DNA from: Manis javanica
Taxonomy: Eukaryota; Chordata; Mammalia; Pholidota; Manidae
NCBI RefSeq assembly: GCF_040802235.1
Contig: NC_133169.1
Coordinates: 41,237,034 to 41,301,033, forward strand
Reading direction: 5' to 3'
DNA: 64,000 nt
In this document: positions 22,662 to 36,110 of the stretch, piece by piece
Position numbering within the stretch: position 1 is the first letter of the stretch
How the letters are laid out: each line of letters starts with the position of its first letter
Program-made: the position numbers and the translations under genes
Notes under the pieces: generated by a model
Told to the model about the DNA's origin: nothing
Databases searched by the model: none
What the model saw: only the letters and a program-made list of their open reading frames with translations

Positions 22662-25600
22662 TCATGTCAGATGCTGATATGTATGATGAAAACAGAATAA
22701 AGCAAGACAGGCAGGTGAGGAATAAGGGGAGACAGTGTTGCCATTTAAAGTACACTGATGATCCGTCTGAATGAAGAGTGTGTATGTAATGTCCAGACTG
22801 TGGTTCTTCCAGTGGGTCTGGGTTCTGCTCATCAAATTCATCAGACACCCAGAATGTTGGGCCTTTTATTCGGCAATTTTATTATTTTATTTTCTTGAAT
22901 CTGTTTATATTTGTGGTTATAAAACCCTCAATTGAAGAGTTATATTCATAAAAATATTCATGTCATAGTGTAGATCTCATTCATTATTTTATAATAGTAT
23001 TTAAAATTTAAGTAGGATTTTACATCTTCATGTAGTCAAATATATTATTCCTCTACTTGTGACATTTAATATTTATTATATGTTTTTAGTTTCCTACTTA
23101 GACAGCATTTATATACCTTTTAAACAATCTGCTCATCATTTTCATCTTACCCATATGTCATTTATGTTGAATTTCTGCTGAAACTTAAAAAGAAACAACT
23201 AACTACTAGGAATAAGTGACAAAAAGATTGTGGGAGGAGTACAGACAGGGTGCTGTGATGTTCCAGAGGTTGAGTGCTTTTGCTGGTTGAGAGCAGGGAA
23301 AGGCTTCATGCAGAAGTTTTCAATTTAGCTGAACACTTATGGACTCTTACAATGTGGACATGTGAAATAAAATGAAATATTCGTGTTCCCCCCTGGTGTT
23401 CCCACAGGCAGGGAAAGCTGTGCAAGCTGTAGAGGCCCCAAGTTAGCCAGAAAGACTCAAACTGTGCTGTGAAGATTTCATATAGCTTCTGGCATTAAAA
23501 CTATGGTTCTGGAAGTTGTGAATGTACCGCAAAAATGATAAAATCTTACTAAACTTGTTTTGTGTCCTGAGAACTTAGCTTAATAATTGTCAGGTTGGGG
23601 ACCCTATGGTTGGATGGAAATAAGGGTTTAATTCCATTTGCAGCTAAGTTCTTACCAAATTGTTGCCAGTCCCGAGGGGGATGATGACCTAATATAACTA
23701 TGGCCATTATGAGGAATATTCCAGTTAGATAAAGTCATTTAAGAAAAGCAAATATTCAAAATTCCAGAAAAACTTTATTAAAAGTTTCATTGAAAAATGC
23801 TAATGAGAAATCAAAGATATGAGGTCCCCAAAACAGAAGACTCCAAGACTTAACTCCAACCACTATGTTATTCCCTTAAACAGGCAAGAGGAAACTCTGA
23901 CAGACACAAGAGCCTATAAAGAGGATCTTTAAAAAGTTGCCCAGACTGGAAGCTGATAATTAGACCTAATAAAAATTATTTTCACATCTTATTCCTTAAC
24001 ATGAAATTAAGAACTATACACTCAGAGGGGGGAAACCCCAAATAATATAGTTGAGTAAATGGATCAATCTAAGATGTCATTTAAGTTATAACCCAATTCT
24101 AAGGAATTGAAAACAGCTATCCTAACCTTATGTCTTTGCAAACCACAAATATAACTCTAGAAACAGGTCAAACCCTACCTATTTTCACTAACCCACAAAC
24201 CCCTATTTATCTCAAAAGTTCTGAAACCTTGCTGGGAACTCTCTAGATCACCTTCCAATTCCTAAGACCACTGTAAAATGGAAAAAGATCTTTTGAAAAG
24301 CAAATGAAAACAGTAGCATCCTTGCCTGAAATCTAGCCCACAAATTCTATAAGGTTATTTGTCAAAGACAAATACAAAGGCTAGGTTAAATTTGTTGTTA
24401 ATAAAATAGACATGTCTTTAGAGTTATCAACATTAAATAAACCCTTATTCTACCTTAGTTCATGTCATCTCTGTTACAAAATTTATCAAGAAAAATGACT
24501 GATTTTTTGCCTTCGGAAGGTTTTTTGCGGATAATTATAGTTACTAAGAACAAGTAAACAGATGTGACTAAGATAAAAAAACTGTAGGTGAACTTTGGCA
24601 ATAATTGTGTACTATGATATATTACCTAAAAATAGCCTGAAATTTTCTGATAACGTGAAATCTTAAATTTAAGAGATTGTTTCCAAATAAGATAAAATAA
24701 TGCAGTATTAATTACTGAACATAAGCTTAGCTGCTTTTGGTAGTTGCATTACAGAGAAACTAAAGGTGAATTTGGGTCTGTTAATAAACATATTTAATGT
24801 TTTGTTGAAAAAATGTACTATAAGGAAACACATTTCTAAAAATTGTGAATGTATTCATGAATTTGCCAATCTAAAGAATGCTAATATAATAGACAGTTTA
24901 AAATTACATTACTTAGTTTTCACAAGAAATAATCATTTCTAAAAATTAAGAATTCCAATAAATGTAATTAAAGCTACTAGAAAGTCTAGTACAAGGGAAA
25001 CTTTTATAAGATAAACATGTAGGTATGCAAGAAAAGTAAGGTATGTGCTTTTGGTTAAAGAAGGTATGAGAGATGGCAATGTATTTTTATTGAGGAAGAA
25101 GAAAATAATTTTGTTCTAATGAGAAGCTGGTTATAAATTGGGAGGGAATTCCATGAATAAAGAAAATCAAATAAATCAGGATTTCATAAAAGGTGGTAAA
25201 AAGTTTGTGGAAAAGAAATGTTTAAAATAATCTTAATGTGTGGGAAAGCTGACTGAGAGTAAAATTTTTTAAGAATGAGTTTTTAGTATCAAAAGTACAC
25301 TGCAAGATTAGAATTAATTTTCCTTTGTTAAAAGGACAAAATTTTCTTAAACTATTGTTGTGCTCTTAATATGAAAGCATAAACAAAGTTACTTTGCATT
25401 TAATATGGTCAGCATGGGAGACAGAGACTCTATGTCTGAAGAAAATGCTTCCTGAGTTTCACATGTTCTTTATCAAGTACTTGAATACTAAGAAAATAGC
25501 TATATCTTCCCCATTGAAAGATAAATTTTGCTAGCAACTATGTAACTTTTCCTATTTTCCAATGGAAACTTTAATGTCATTTTGGTTGAATATATAACTA

Positions 25601-25931
25601 AATATTGTTTCAAAGTGATGTATGATCCTATTTGACCAAGTGTTTCAAGACCGTCTTGATAAATTCCTAGAAATCTGTGATATACTGATATAAAGTTGTC
25701 TTTTGTAATATTGTTGCCTTCTGAAATTGTTGTTATTAAAACTGAGGATCTCACTAAAGGCTTGAACCTGAGCCCTGACTGATTTTCCTGCAAAGGTGGC
25801 AGCAATGGGATCTTTAAAGGTCACAGTGCATACAGATGATGTCCACTCTGCTTCTGAAAAATCCTGATGCTCTTGCACATGACAACAATCTGTCCTGAAT
25901 GAGAGAAATTAAGATGAGGAAGCAATGGGTT
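22662..25931. other. AT-rich interval without recognised gene
   Basis: About 3.3 kb with few open frames and none with a known domain. The segment at 23349-23480 resembles 35590-35720 and is listed separately. Most of 23.7-25.7 kb is A-rich and could be an old, unrecognised repeat or a retroviral relic. Confidence 0.5.
23349..23480 (+). repeat. dispersed repeat fragment shared with 35.6 kb
   Basis: GTTCCCACAGG followed by AGAGGCCCCAAGTTAGCCAG and a GTGCTGTGA block occurs here and, in the same order, at 35590-35720. This copy has about 18 extra bases between the first two blocks. It probably represents the same LTR family as the ERV-associated segment downstream. Confidence 0.6.
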
Positions 25932-26949
25932 TGGAGAAAAAAAGATGACAGAGTAGGAAGGCAAGGCAGAAAACTCCTCCCACAAACACAGAAAGGAAGA
26001 AACTACAGCAAATACAACTAAACCTGACAATGATCTGAAGACTGTAGAACAGACTGCCTACACCTGGGGAAGAGGAGAAGACCACACAGAGAAGGGTAAA
26101 GTGGCAGAACCATGATCCAGTGGGACCCCAGCCCTTCCCCAGCCCCAGCCTACAGGCTGGAGAGAGAGGAGCAGATCAGGGAGGGGATAGGTGCTCAGGA
26201 ACTCTGCACATCTGGCCATGGAGATCTGCTCAGGAAGCACAAGTCCTGGTGACTATCAGGGCTGGGCACCAGGGAGAGGAGGAACACTCTGGGAGGCTGA
26301 GACTTCAGCTGTTTATGGAGGACAGGCATGCTCCACTGGACCCCCTGGGACCCAAAGCAGAGGCAGCATTTTGAGGGATTTGCCAGAGATGGGAGGGGTG
26401 TCAGAGAGATGAAGATTGCATGGAGCTCCCTCCTTGGCAGAAAGGGCAGGCAGTGGATACCTCCCCTCCCTCAGCCAAATAGGTCGGGCACTCTTGGGAG
26501 CCCCAGGTGCTCCATCCCCCTTCACTGGTGGTGCATCCTCAAAGTACTTCCCTGCACACCACAGACACCATAGCCCACTCAGCCCAGCAGTGTCAGATTT
26601 TGCTGCCTGGCAAGCCCAGGAGGCTCTCCCAGCTTTCTCAACCCAGTTTCAGCCCAAATGGAAAGGCACCTTCAGGAGCCAGCTCCAAGGGCTCCTTCAT
26701 CCCATGGGGTTGCCAAGCCCAGTGAAGCATGCCCCACCCTGCCTCAGAGCTGTGCAATCAACCCTCTACACCCCACCAGTTAGCCTGAAGCCCTGCCATT
26801 GAAGCAGGCAGCCCTACCTACTGTGATTCCCACCAGAACCCACTGCTCTGATCACAAAAGGCAAACTGATGGCCTCAATGGACTGACACCACTTCCAGCA
26901 GACATACAGGAAGGTGGCCACACCCATCCATATGCTTCATAAAAGAGCC

Positions 26950-29900
26950 TTATTTCAGACTTAAGATGTACAGACTGAAAGTGAAGGGATAGAAAAATGA
27001 TATTTCACATAAATAATAGGGAGAAAAAGCAGGAGTTGTAGTACTTTTGGCAGACAAAACAGATTTCAAAGCAAAGAAAGTAACAAGAGACAAAGAAGGA
27101 CATTACACAATGATAGGGGTCAGTCCAACAAGAGGATATAAAAATTATAAATATCTATGCACCCAACATAGGAGCACCTAAATACATAGAACAAATATAA
27201 AAAACAAACCTAAAGGGAGAAATAGTAAAACAATCGTATTAGGAAACTTTAACACCCCACTTACATCAGTGCACAGATCATCCAGACAGAGATTAAATAA
27301 GGAAGCAAGTGAACTGAGCAACACATTAGATCAAAGGACTTAACAGATATCTACAGAACATTCCATCCAAAAGCAGCAGGATTCACAATTTTCTCAAGTG
27401 CACATGGAATGTTCTCCAGAATAGGCCACAAAGAGAGACTCAACAAATTAAAAAAGATTGAACTTTTATCATGCAACTTTTCAGACCACTATGGTATTAA
27501 ACTAGAAATAAATTACACAAAGAAAACAAAAAGCCTACAGACACATGTAGGCTGAAGAACATGCTTCTAAATATTCAATGAATTAATGAAGAAATTGAAA
27601 CAGAAATCAAGCAATACATGGATAAAAGTGAAAACAAAAATTCAACAGTTCAAAATTTGTGGGACCCCACAAAAGTGGTCCTGAGAGGGAAGTACAAGAC
27701 AATACAGGCCTACATCAAGAAACAAGAACAGTCCCAAATGAACAGTCTGAACTCACAATTAAAGAAACTAGAAAAAGTAGAACAAATGAACCTCAATGTC
27801 AGTAGAAGGAGTCACATAATAAAGATCAGAGCAGAAATAAATAAATAGAGAAGAATAAAATAGAAAAAATAAATGAAACCAAGAGCTAGTCCTTTGCAAA
27901 AGTAAACAAGATAAATGCCTCACCAGAATTATCAAGAAAAAAAGAGAGTATACAAATAAACAAAATCAGAAGCAAAGAAATAATAGTCACAACAGATACC
28001 ATGGAAAGACAAACAGTTATTAGAGAACACTATGAAAAATTATATGCCTAAATTGGACAACCTAAAAGAAATAGACAAATTCATGGAAAAATACAACCTC
28101 CCAAGACTGACCCTGGAAGAAATGTAAAATTTGAACAGACCAATTACCAGCAATGAAACTGAACTGCTAATCAAAAAACTACCAACAAATGAAGGCATTG
28201 AACCAGATGGCTTCACAGCCAAATTCTACTAAAAATTTAAAGATGCAAAATACCTATCCTTCACTTTTTTTAAATTAAAATATCATAGATATATAATCTT
28301 ATGATGGTTTTACATCAACAACACTGTGGTCTCAACATTCACCAATATTATCAAGTCCCTCCCCCACCTAATTGCAGTTACTGTCCATCAGTATAGTAAG
28401 ATGCTATAGAGTCACTACTTGTCTTCTCCATGCAGTACTGCCTTCCCCATGACCTACCTATATTATGTGTGCTAATTATAATGCCCCCTTAATCGTTTTC
28501 TCCATCCCTCCCCACTTACCTTCCCCATCCCTTTCCCTTTGGTAACCACTAGTCCCCTATTGGAGTCTGTGAGTCTGCTGCTATTTTGTTTCTTCAGTTT
28601 TGCTTTGTTGTTAGACTCCACAAATGAATGAAGTTATTTAGTACCAATCCTTTTTAAAGTATTCCTAAAAGTGGAAAGGCAGGAATACTTTCAAACTCAT
28701 TCTATGAGGCCAGCATCACTCTAATACCAAAACCAGACAAAGACACCACATAAAAGAAAATTATAGACCAATATCAATGATGAATATAGATGCAAAGGCC
28801 CCCAGCAAAATATTAGCAAACCAAATTCAAAATACATAAAAAAAGACCAAATGAAATTTATTCCAGGGGTATGAGAATGGTATAATATCATAAATCAATC
28901 AATATCATACACCACATTAACAAAAAGAAGGATAAAACTATATGATCATCTCAATAGATGCTGAAAAGGATTTGACAAAATTCAACATCCATTCATGATA
29001 AAAACTCTGAACAAAATGTGTATAGATGGTACATATTTCAACATAATAAGGGCCATTATGCAAACCCACAGCCAACATTATACTTAATGACAAAAAACTG
29101 ATAGCTTTTCCTCTAAGATCAGGAACAAGACAAGGGTATACACTCTCATCATTTTATTCAACACAGTACTAGAGGTCCTAGCCACTGCAATTAAGCAAGA
29201 AAAAGAAATAAAAGGCATCCAAATTGTTATGGAAGAAGTTAAATTGTCCCTATTTGCAGGTGGTATGATATTATAGATAGAAAATCCTGAAGACTCTACC
29301 CCAAAACTATTGGAACTAATAACTGTATTCATCAAAGTGTCAGGATACAAATTTAATACACAGAAATCTGTTGCATTCCTATACACTAACAATGAGTTAT
29401 CAGAAAGAGAAATCAGGAAAATAATTCCATCCATAATTTCATAAAAAAGAATGAAATAACCAGGAAAGTGAAAGACCTGTTCTCTGAAAACTGTAAGACA
29501 CTCTTAAGAGAAACTAAGAAAGAGAAACGAAGAAAGACACAAATAAATGGACATCTATCTTATGTTCATGTATAGGAATAATTAACATTGTCAAAATGGC
29601 ATCCTGCCCAAAGTGATTTACAGATTTAATGCAATCCCCATCAAAATACCAACAGCATTCTTTAATGAACTAGAATAAATAGTTCTAAACTTCATATGGA
29701 ACCATAGAAGACCCTGAATAGTCAAAGCAATCCTGAGAAAGAAGAATAAAGCTGGGGGATTACACTCCCTGACTTCCAGCTATACCAAAAAGCAAGAGTA
29801 ATCAAAACAGTATGGTTCTGGTACAAGAGGAGATCCATAGATTAATGGAACAGACTAGAGATCCCAGATATAAACCCATTCATATATAGTAAGTTAATAT

Positions 29901-30960
29901 ATCATAAAGGAGTTATGAAGATACAATAAGGAAAAGACAGCCTTTTCAACAACTGGTGTTGGCAAAATTAGACACCTTCATGCAAGAGAATGAAACTGGA
30001 TTATTGTCTAACTTCATCCACAAAAGAGTAAACTTGAAATGGATCAAATACCTACCTAAATGTAAGACATGAAACCATAAAACTTTTAGAAGAAAACTGG
30101 CAAAATTTTCTTGAATGTAAGTGTGAGCAATTTTTTCCTGGATATATCTCCTCAGCAAAGGGATACAAAACAGAAAATGCACAAGTGGGATTACATCAAA
30201 CTAGTAAGCTTCAGTACAGAAAGGACACCATCAGAAGAACAAAAAGGTAACCTACTGTATGGGAGAATATGTTCATAAATGACTCATCTGATAAGGGGTT
30301 AGCATTCCAGATATACAAAGAACTCATAAGCCTCAACACCCAAAAAACAATAACCCTATTAAAAAATGGGCAGAGGACATGAGCAAACATTTATCCAAAG
30401 AAGAAATACAGATGATCAACAGGCACATGAAAAGATGCTCCACGTTGCTAATTATCAGGAATTGCAAATCAAAACCACAGTGAGATATCATCTTACACCA
30501 ATTACAATGGTCACTATCCAAAAGGCAAGAAATAAGAAGTGTTGGTGAGGATGTGGAGAAATCGGAGCCCTCCTGCACTGTTGGTGGGCAGGTGAATTGG
30601 CACAGCCATTGTGGAAAACAATATGAAGGTTCCTCAAAAAACTAAAAATAGAAATACCATTCAACCCAGCAATTCCACTTCTAGGAATTTACCCAGAGAA
30701 AACAAAATCCTTGATTTGATAAGATATTGGTACCCCTATGTTTAGCATCTCATTATTTACAACAGGCAAGATATGGAAGCAACAAAAGTGTCCATCAGTG
30801 GATGAATGGGTAAGGAAGAGGTGGTCCATATACAAAATGTAATATTATTCAGCCATAAGAAAGAAGTCCTGCCATGTGCAACAACATGTAAGGATCTAGG
30901 TATTATGCTCAGTGAAATAAGCCATGCAGAGAAAGACAAATATCATATTATTTCACTTAT
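26950..30960 (+). pseudogene. L1 copy D ORF2 relic
   Basis: Degenerate ORF2 without long open frames. Readable pieces include the endonuclease/linker (27618-27848, with a KTIQAYIKKQEQSQMNSLNS-like run), the reverse transcriptase region around 28700-29430 and the C-terminal region at 30366-30960. Stops and frameshifts are frequent throughout. No coding potential remains. Confidence 0.8.
28262..28641 (-). mobile_element. 5'-truncated L1 3' end nested in copy D
   Basis: About 380 bp of a younger L1 3' UTR in minus orientation. The T-rich start on the plus strand corresponds to its poly(A). It is flanked by near-identical TACCTATCCTT (28251-28261) and TACCAATCCTT (28642-28652), which is the interrupted ORF2 sequence of the host L1. 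Confidence 0.8.
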
Positions 30961-31312
30961 TTGTAGAATATGAAAACAAAACAAATGAACAAAACAGCAG
31001 TAGATCCAGACATTGAAAAAGTGACTGGTGGTTAACATGGGGGAGAAGTCCTGGGGGGTGGATGGGGAGGGTGAGGTAGATAAAGGGGCACAAAAACCTC
31101 AATCATAATATAAGTTGGTCATGGAAATGGTAGTACAGCATGGAGAATATAGCCAGTGATTCTGTACATCTTCCTGTGTTGACAGATAGTAACTGCGCTA
31201 GTGGGGGTGAGGATTTAATGACATGGGTAACAGCTGAACCACTGTGTTGTATACTTGAAATCAATATGATTGTATACCAATGATATTTCAATTAAAAATA
31301 AAATAAAATAAC

Positions 31313-32300
31313 TCAGACAACTAAATGACCAAAGAAAAATTTTCATAATGTCTGGTTGTGAACATCAATATATATGTGTAAAACACAAAGTGATGGACAG
31401 AAGGCAGACAATACGGAATGTAATGTTACAAGATAGAGTTCAACTGTAAATAATTTTAATTTAAGGTCTTTAAAAAGCAACCCCTATAAATCAAAGCAAA
31501 ACAAAATAAAGAAAATTAACTTTTCATTCAGTTGATGGTAAGTATTTTAAGTGACTAAATATGACAATCTGATGACACATCCCTGGTGGTATGAACCCTA
31601 AAAATAAATGAAATCAATTTTAAACTGTTTCATTATATTATACCTTTTATGTTCTACCATATTATGTCATATCATATTACTGTTAAATTACTGTTAATGT
31701 TTTTAGGTTTAATAATGATGTTTGTTTAAAAGGGTCCTTATGCTTCACAGATGCATACTAACATAATTTTGAATCAACAGATATCAGGAATGCAAAAAAA
31801 TTTGTTTCAGTAAAATACAAACTTGACTCAAAAATCATCTAGTAAAGGTGAAGAGTATACATGGGCCAAGATGGGCCCTGAGTTGACAGTTGCTCACATT
31901 GAATGATGAAACCTGGAGTTTCTTGTATTATTCTCTATATTTTTAGATGTGCTTAAAACTTCCCTCATGAGGAGTTTAAAAAACATACATGGTCATGGTT
32001 ATTGTTTTTTCAACTTTATCTCAGCCAGTCCGTCTATCATGAGCATGTTAGACCCACTTTCCTGGGTGTGGAGGCATTTGAAAATGGGCTCTAAGTTGAA
32101 AGAAGCATAAACTACAAGCAGGAACAAAAAGGGAAGATGAGTAAACAATGGCTGTAAATCAGACCAACAGTCAGGGCTGTGGGAACCCAAGATGACCACA
32201 TGGTTCTTCCTGGGTCCCTGGAAACAACTGTTTTGTTTTTGTTTTTTGCACTCATTCACCCACTTTAATGCATTTAAGGAAAACTCTTTCAGTTCTCAAT
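31313..32300. other. no gene recognised
   Basis: A mixed AT-rich interval with only short open frames. The right end may already belong to the retroviral relic that follows. Confidence 0.45.
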
Positions 32301-32339
32301 GGCCTCTGACTTCCTCCCTCTGTGCTCTTTGAACACCTG

Positions 32340-33460
32340 TAGATGGACTTCATTCAATTATTACTTAATACAAGTTATACACATGTTTTTGTTATTAAAT
32401 GCATGTTTTCAGTGGGTTGAAGTATTTCTTTGCCAGAAGGCAGTGGCCCAAATGGTAAGCACATTATTACTGGAATGTATTATTTTGGTATGGGGGGGTC
32501 CCTGCTGAACTGCAAAGTGATCAAAGGACTCATTCCACAGGACAGATTATCAAAGAAATTTGTAAAAGTTGGCCTACTTTTTAGTGTTTCCACTGACCTA
32601 TAGCCACAGTCATCTGGCCTAATGGAAACAACAAATGATATAATTAAAATCTAATCGGCAAATTTAACCGATACTTTCTCTTTGCCATGGCTAAAGACTC
32701 ATTGGTATTGCTCAGCCTGAGTTGGTAAACATCCACAATCATCTGAAATTATTATGGGCAGAGCTGTGAGAACAGATGAAGGGTTATATGAACACATTAT
32801 TTTTAATTTTTATTGAAGTATAGTTGATATACAATATTATATTAGTTTCAGGTATATAACATAGTGATTCAACAGTTATATACATCATTAAATCCTCACT
32901 CCAAGTAGTGCAGTTACTATCTGTCAATATAGAAAAATGTTACAGAACTATTCACTATATTCTGTATGTAGTACTTTCATCCCTGTGACTAATTTATATT
33001 ATGATTGTGATTTTGTGCCTCTTTATCCCCTTGACCTACTTCACCCACCCACCCCAATAACTCTCCCTTGGTAATTACCAGTCATTTCTCAGTGTCTATG
33101 GGTCTACTGATGTTTTGTTCACTAAGTTTATGAACCTACATTATTAAAGGGGATATATTGCATTATTTTAAACAGCTAACTAAGCTACTGAAGGAACACT
33201 CAAAGTTGGTTATTGAGTGTTATAATGAAAATTTACCAAACAAAGAAGTAATTCGGTCTCATGATCTACAGACAGGTGTGTATGTACATTGGAAAGGTCA
33301 CCAGGTGAATGAAAAATTCCTTATGGTACAAATGGAAAGGACCTTTCCAAGTCTTCCTAACTTATGTGCAACACAATTGCAGGATGTTGACTGCTTATTT
33401 GTTTCCCACTTAAGAAGGATGCCTACTCAGAATGGTCAACAGAAGGAATGTCAGATCTAA
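32340..33460 (+). pseudogene. retroviral pol integrase relic, split by an L1
   Basis: 32340-32650 shows a degraded integrase catalytic core, with the surroundings of the first two acidic positions recognisable but interrupted by stops. After the L1 insertion (32801-33128) the C-terminal part is open over about 100 codons (33158-33460) and shows the basic/aromatic C-terminal pattern of gammaretroviral integrases, ending near a VSHLRR-type motif. This is degenerate sequence with no function expected. Integrase normally joins viral DNA to the host chromosome. Confidence 0.6.
32801..33128 (-). mobile_element. old L1 3' end nested in the retroviral relic
   Basis: A minus-strand L1 3' UTR starting with the T-rich TTTTTATTGAAGTATAGTTG on the plus strand. 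Imperfect direct repeats of about 14 bp (32787-32800 and 33129-33144, around TATGAAC..ACATTAT) flank it. Confidence 0.78.
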
Positions 33461-33539
33461 GACTGAAATTGTACTGATGAGGCCAGGATGTGAAGGAGCC
33501 AGCATCTGATGTGGCAGCTTTCCCGAAAATCTGGACCAG

Positions 33540-35150
33540 GCCAGTGACACTTGAAGTATTGCTTCTCTTCTTTATTTCATCTATGGGACTGGTGTCAACC
33601 CATATGCCTGCCTAAACTCCCATATTTCTTGGTTCCTAAAGTAATTGCAATGAGAGAGAAAAAGACATCTTATGGAATCTCAAATAGGAAAAGAACTCAA
33701 GTTCATTGCCAAGTATTCATATATAATACCAGGGCTCAGAGCTTGAGGTCTACCTTACATGAACCTAAGCAATCTCCTTGTCAGTTCTAAGTTCACAGGA
33801 TATGTTTATTACATAGAGAATTAATTGGGAAAAACTTCATAGAACTCTTGCCAGGTGACATCATTGAGAGGGAAACTGCATGGACAAAACATACAGTTTT
33901 ATATCAGAGATGTTGGGTAGCTATAGGAACCCATGGACCTCTTAAAAGTTTACTGGGATGTAATTGAAGTAAATCCTGTGACTACACTTAATGTTTCCTG
34001 TCACAAAACTGCTTCCCTTCACCTGAACTTTATAGGTGGGTCCCAACTCCATAAAAGGAGAAAAAGTCATCAGCTCAATTAAATTATGTTGGAGGAATAT
34101 GGTGGGCAAACATAGGCACTCATACTCCCCAGATTCACAAATGTCAACTTTGGGAAGCCCTCTGGTCAAACCAGACTATAGCTAGGGGTTACAGAGGTAC
34201 ATTTGAACCCTGTCCAAGGAATTCAATCTTTTTGGGTCAGGGCTTTGTATCCAGATTGAAAACCAGATGATACCTCAGTGGAACCAGCGTACTGGTGAAT
34301 AAATCAGCACTGAACTGGCCCAGTCAGGCACTACCTTCCAGGTAACCGAGGGGTTGGTTGGCCTGTGTACACTGAGCAGAGGCAGCGTGTAATGAACAGC
34401 ACCAGGACCAAGAGAAGAGATTCAAGCCGGAAGCTTCACGGGACAGTATCTCAGAAAGAAGGAAAAGGGTGGGAGGCAGCACAGGAACAGAAGGAGCTGA
34501 CTGACTGCAGGTGAAACCAGGTGCTACGAAGTGACAGCCAACTATGTTACCTGCTCTAGTTCACTTACGGGAAACATACAGTCTTCCTGATTAATGGGAC
34601 ATAACAGGAGAACAGGTAACTGACACCGCTGCTGTCTAACGGCACTGATTCCTAATTAAATCAGCAGAAGGCCTGTAAAGTAGCGCCTCTAAGGGGACTA
34701 GACGCTCATGGAAATAACTCCTACTTCCCATGGGTAGATGATGGGACAACCTTACTAATAAAAGACACCACCTTGATAGGAACCCATCTAAGTCTTAAAC
34801 TGTGAACAAGGCAATGGAATTTGGTTGTGACCTCAGGAATTTGGTATCCAGAGATGACCTTAATTTGGCCAGTGGTAAAAACTCCTCCATACAACCATAT
34901 ATGGCATATGGGAAGGGGATGGTTTTGTTGGGAAGGAATTGAGAATCAGACTGTCCAGTTACCCAGCACTGTTTTGGGCAAACAGTTTTAAATTAACACT
35001 TCTGATATGTGTTGTAGTACAGCTGTTATGGAGAATATATACTTACCTGAGGTTAACAGAACTTATGATAATAAGGAGAAGAACATTATGCTTACTGGAG
35101 CTTGAACTAAGGCTTCCAAGCCAGGTCAAAATAATGGAAGATGACTGATC
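33540..35150 (+). pseudogene. possible retroviral env relic
   Basis: This is inferred mainly from position between the integrase and an LTR-like segment. No frame stays open for more than about 80 codons. A short frame at 34939-35148 contains a hydrophobic stretch (LLICVVVQLLW) that could be the degraded membrane anchor. I cannot show an intact surface or fusion domain. Confidence 0.35.
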
Positions 35151-35579
35151 AAAGGAAAAATTGGTCATGATGCCTCAAGATTTCAGGGAAACATTATAAA
35201 ATCTGAAAATCCATGTCACAGAGTGCATTTGACCATAGATGACAGAGAGAATAGTCAAACTAATCAAAGAATATGCTGATTTATTAAGGCTTTATTGGAT
35301 GGTTTTCTTGCTTTTTAAATTCTTCTACACACACTGATATTTTAAAAACTGTAACCATTACTTTCATATTAATTATAGTATTTATTTTAGCATTTGGGTG
35401 CTAAACAACAGCAGGAAAGAGCCAAATCTTGTTATCTAGAAGATCAGAGATGATTCAGAATATGTGTTCTGATAAATAAGTTAGGGACAGACATGAAGCA
35501 AAAGAAAACTACTGACTCAGTGAACATCATCCCCGATGACATTGAGATATTATGGTCATGATATGCAACTGAGGGTTGG

Positions 35580-36110
35580 TAACTGACAATATGGGGAAAC
35601 TTGTGGAATAAAATTAAATTATTTATGTTCCTACATGGTTCCCACAGGTAAGGAGAGGCCCCAAGTTGGCCAGGATGACTCATGCCATGCTGTGAGGAGG
35701 TCCTGCAGCCATTTTCATCTGTGTTGGCGAGTGCCACAGCCCCTCACCCAAGGACAGAAACAGCCTGGACTTCTCCAAGCAGACAACTGCATGGGAATCT
35801 CTGCTCACATCCTCGACGGAATTCTGTAGGAGGACGAATACACCCTAAACCTTGCCTCCTTTCACACACAGCACCAGAATGAGACCAGTCTGTTCTTTTA
35901 AGACAGTAACCAAATGTATCCTTGACACACTTGATGTATTAATCAATGTCATCTCCTTTTTGCTGTATGCCCTGCTGTTAATAGCATGTAAACCCTCTGC
36001 AAACAAAGAGCTACAGAGCAGTCACTAGAAATTTCTGATTAAATGCCCAGGTTATAAACATCAACTTGATCCTGAATAAATTGTCTTAGTGCAATAGCCA
36101 TGTTGGTTTC
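35580..36110 (+). mobile_element. LTR-like segment
   Basis: A GC-richer block with CCACAGCCCCTCACCCAAGG, then an AATAAA-bearing end (near 36077) followed by a short tail. Its first 130 bases match the fragment at 23349-23480, so it belongs to a dispersed repeat family. Position after the env-like region suggests the 3' LTR. Terminal TG/CA dinucleotides and duplications were not established. Confidence 0.4.

Larger units (their letters stand above)
25932..31312 (+). mobile_element. old L1 (copy D), ORF1 deleted, with a nested L1 fragment
   Basis: The 5' end (GGAGAAAAAAAGATGACAG) and a GC-rich 5' UTR (to about 26940) are followed directly by the ORF2 endonuclease region at about 26950. All of ORF1 and the first part of ORF2 are therefore missing. 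ORF2 relics continue to about 30960 and the 3' UTR ends in an A-rich tail near 31312. A minus-strand L1 3' fragment interrupts ORF2 at 28262-28641. Heavily mutated. Confidence 0.85.
32301..36110 (+). mobile_element. degenerate class I (gamma-like) endogenous retrovirus, 3' half
   Basis: Pol integrase remnants are followed by an env-like region and an LTR-like segment, all in plus orientation. The 5' LTR, gag and most of pol are not visible. Stops and frameshifts are dense and an L1 fragment splits the integrase. Class assignment rests on the integrase C-terminal pattern, and no family name can be given. It is a fossil with no coding capacity. Confidence 0.6.

Noticed and set aside
22636-22848. 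Minus-strand frame starting MSDEFDEQNPDPLEE
   Set aside because: It runs into the L1 tail and no domain is recognised; probably incidental.
26058-26802. Several open frames of 60-128 codons on both strands
   Set aside because: They lie inside the GC-rich 5' UTR of L1 copy D.
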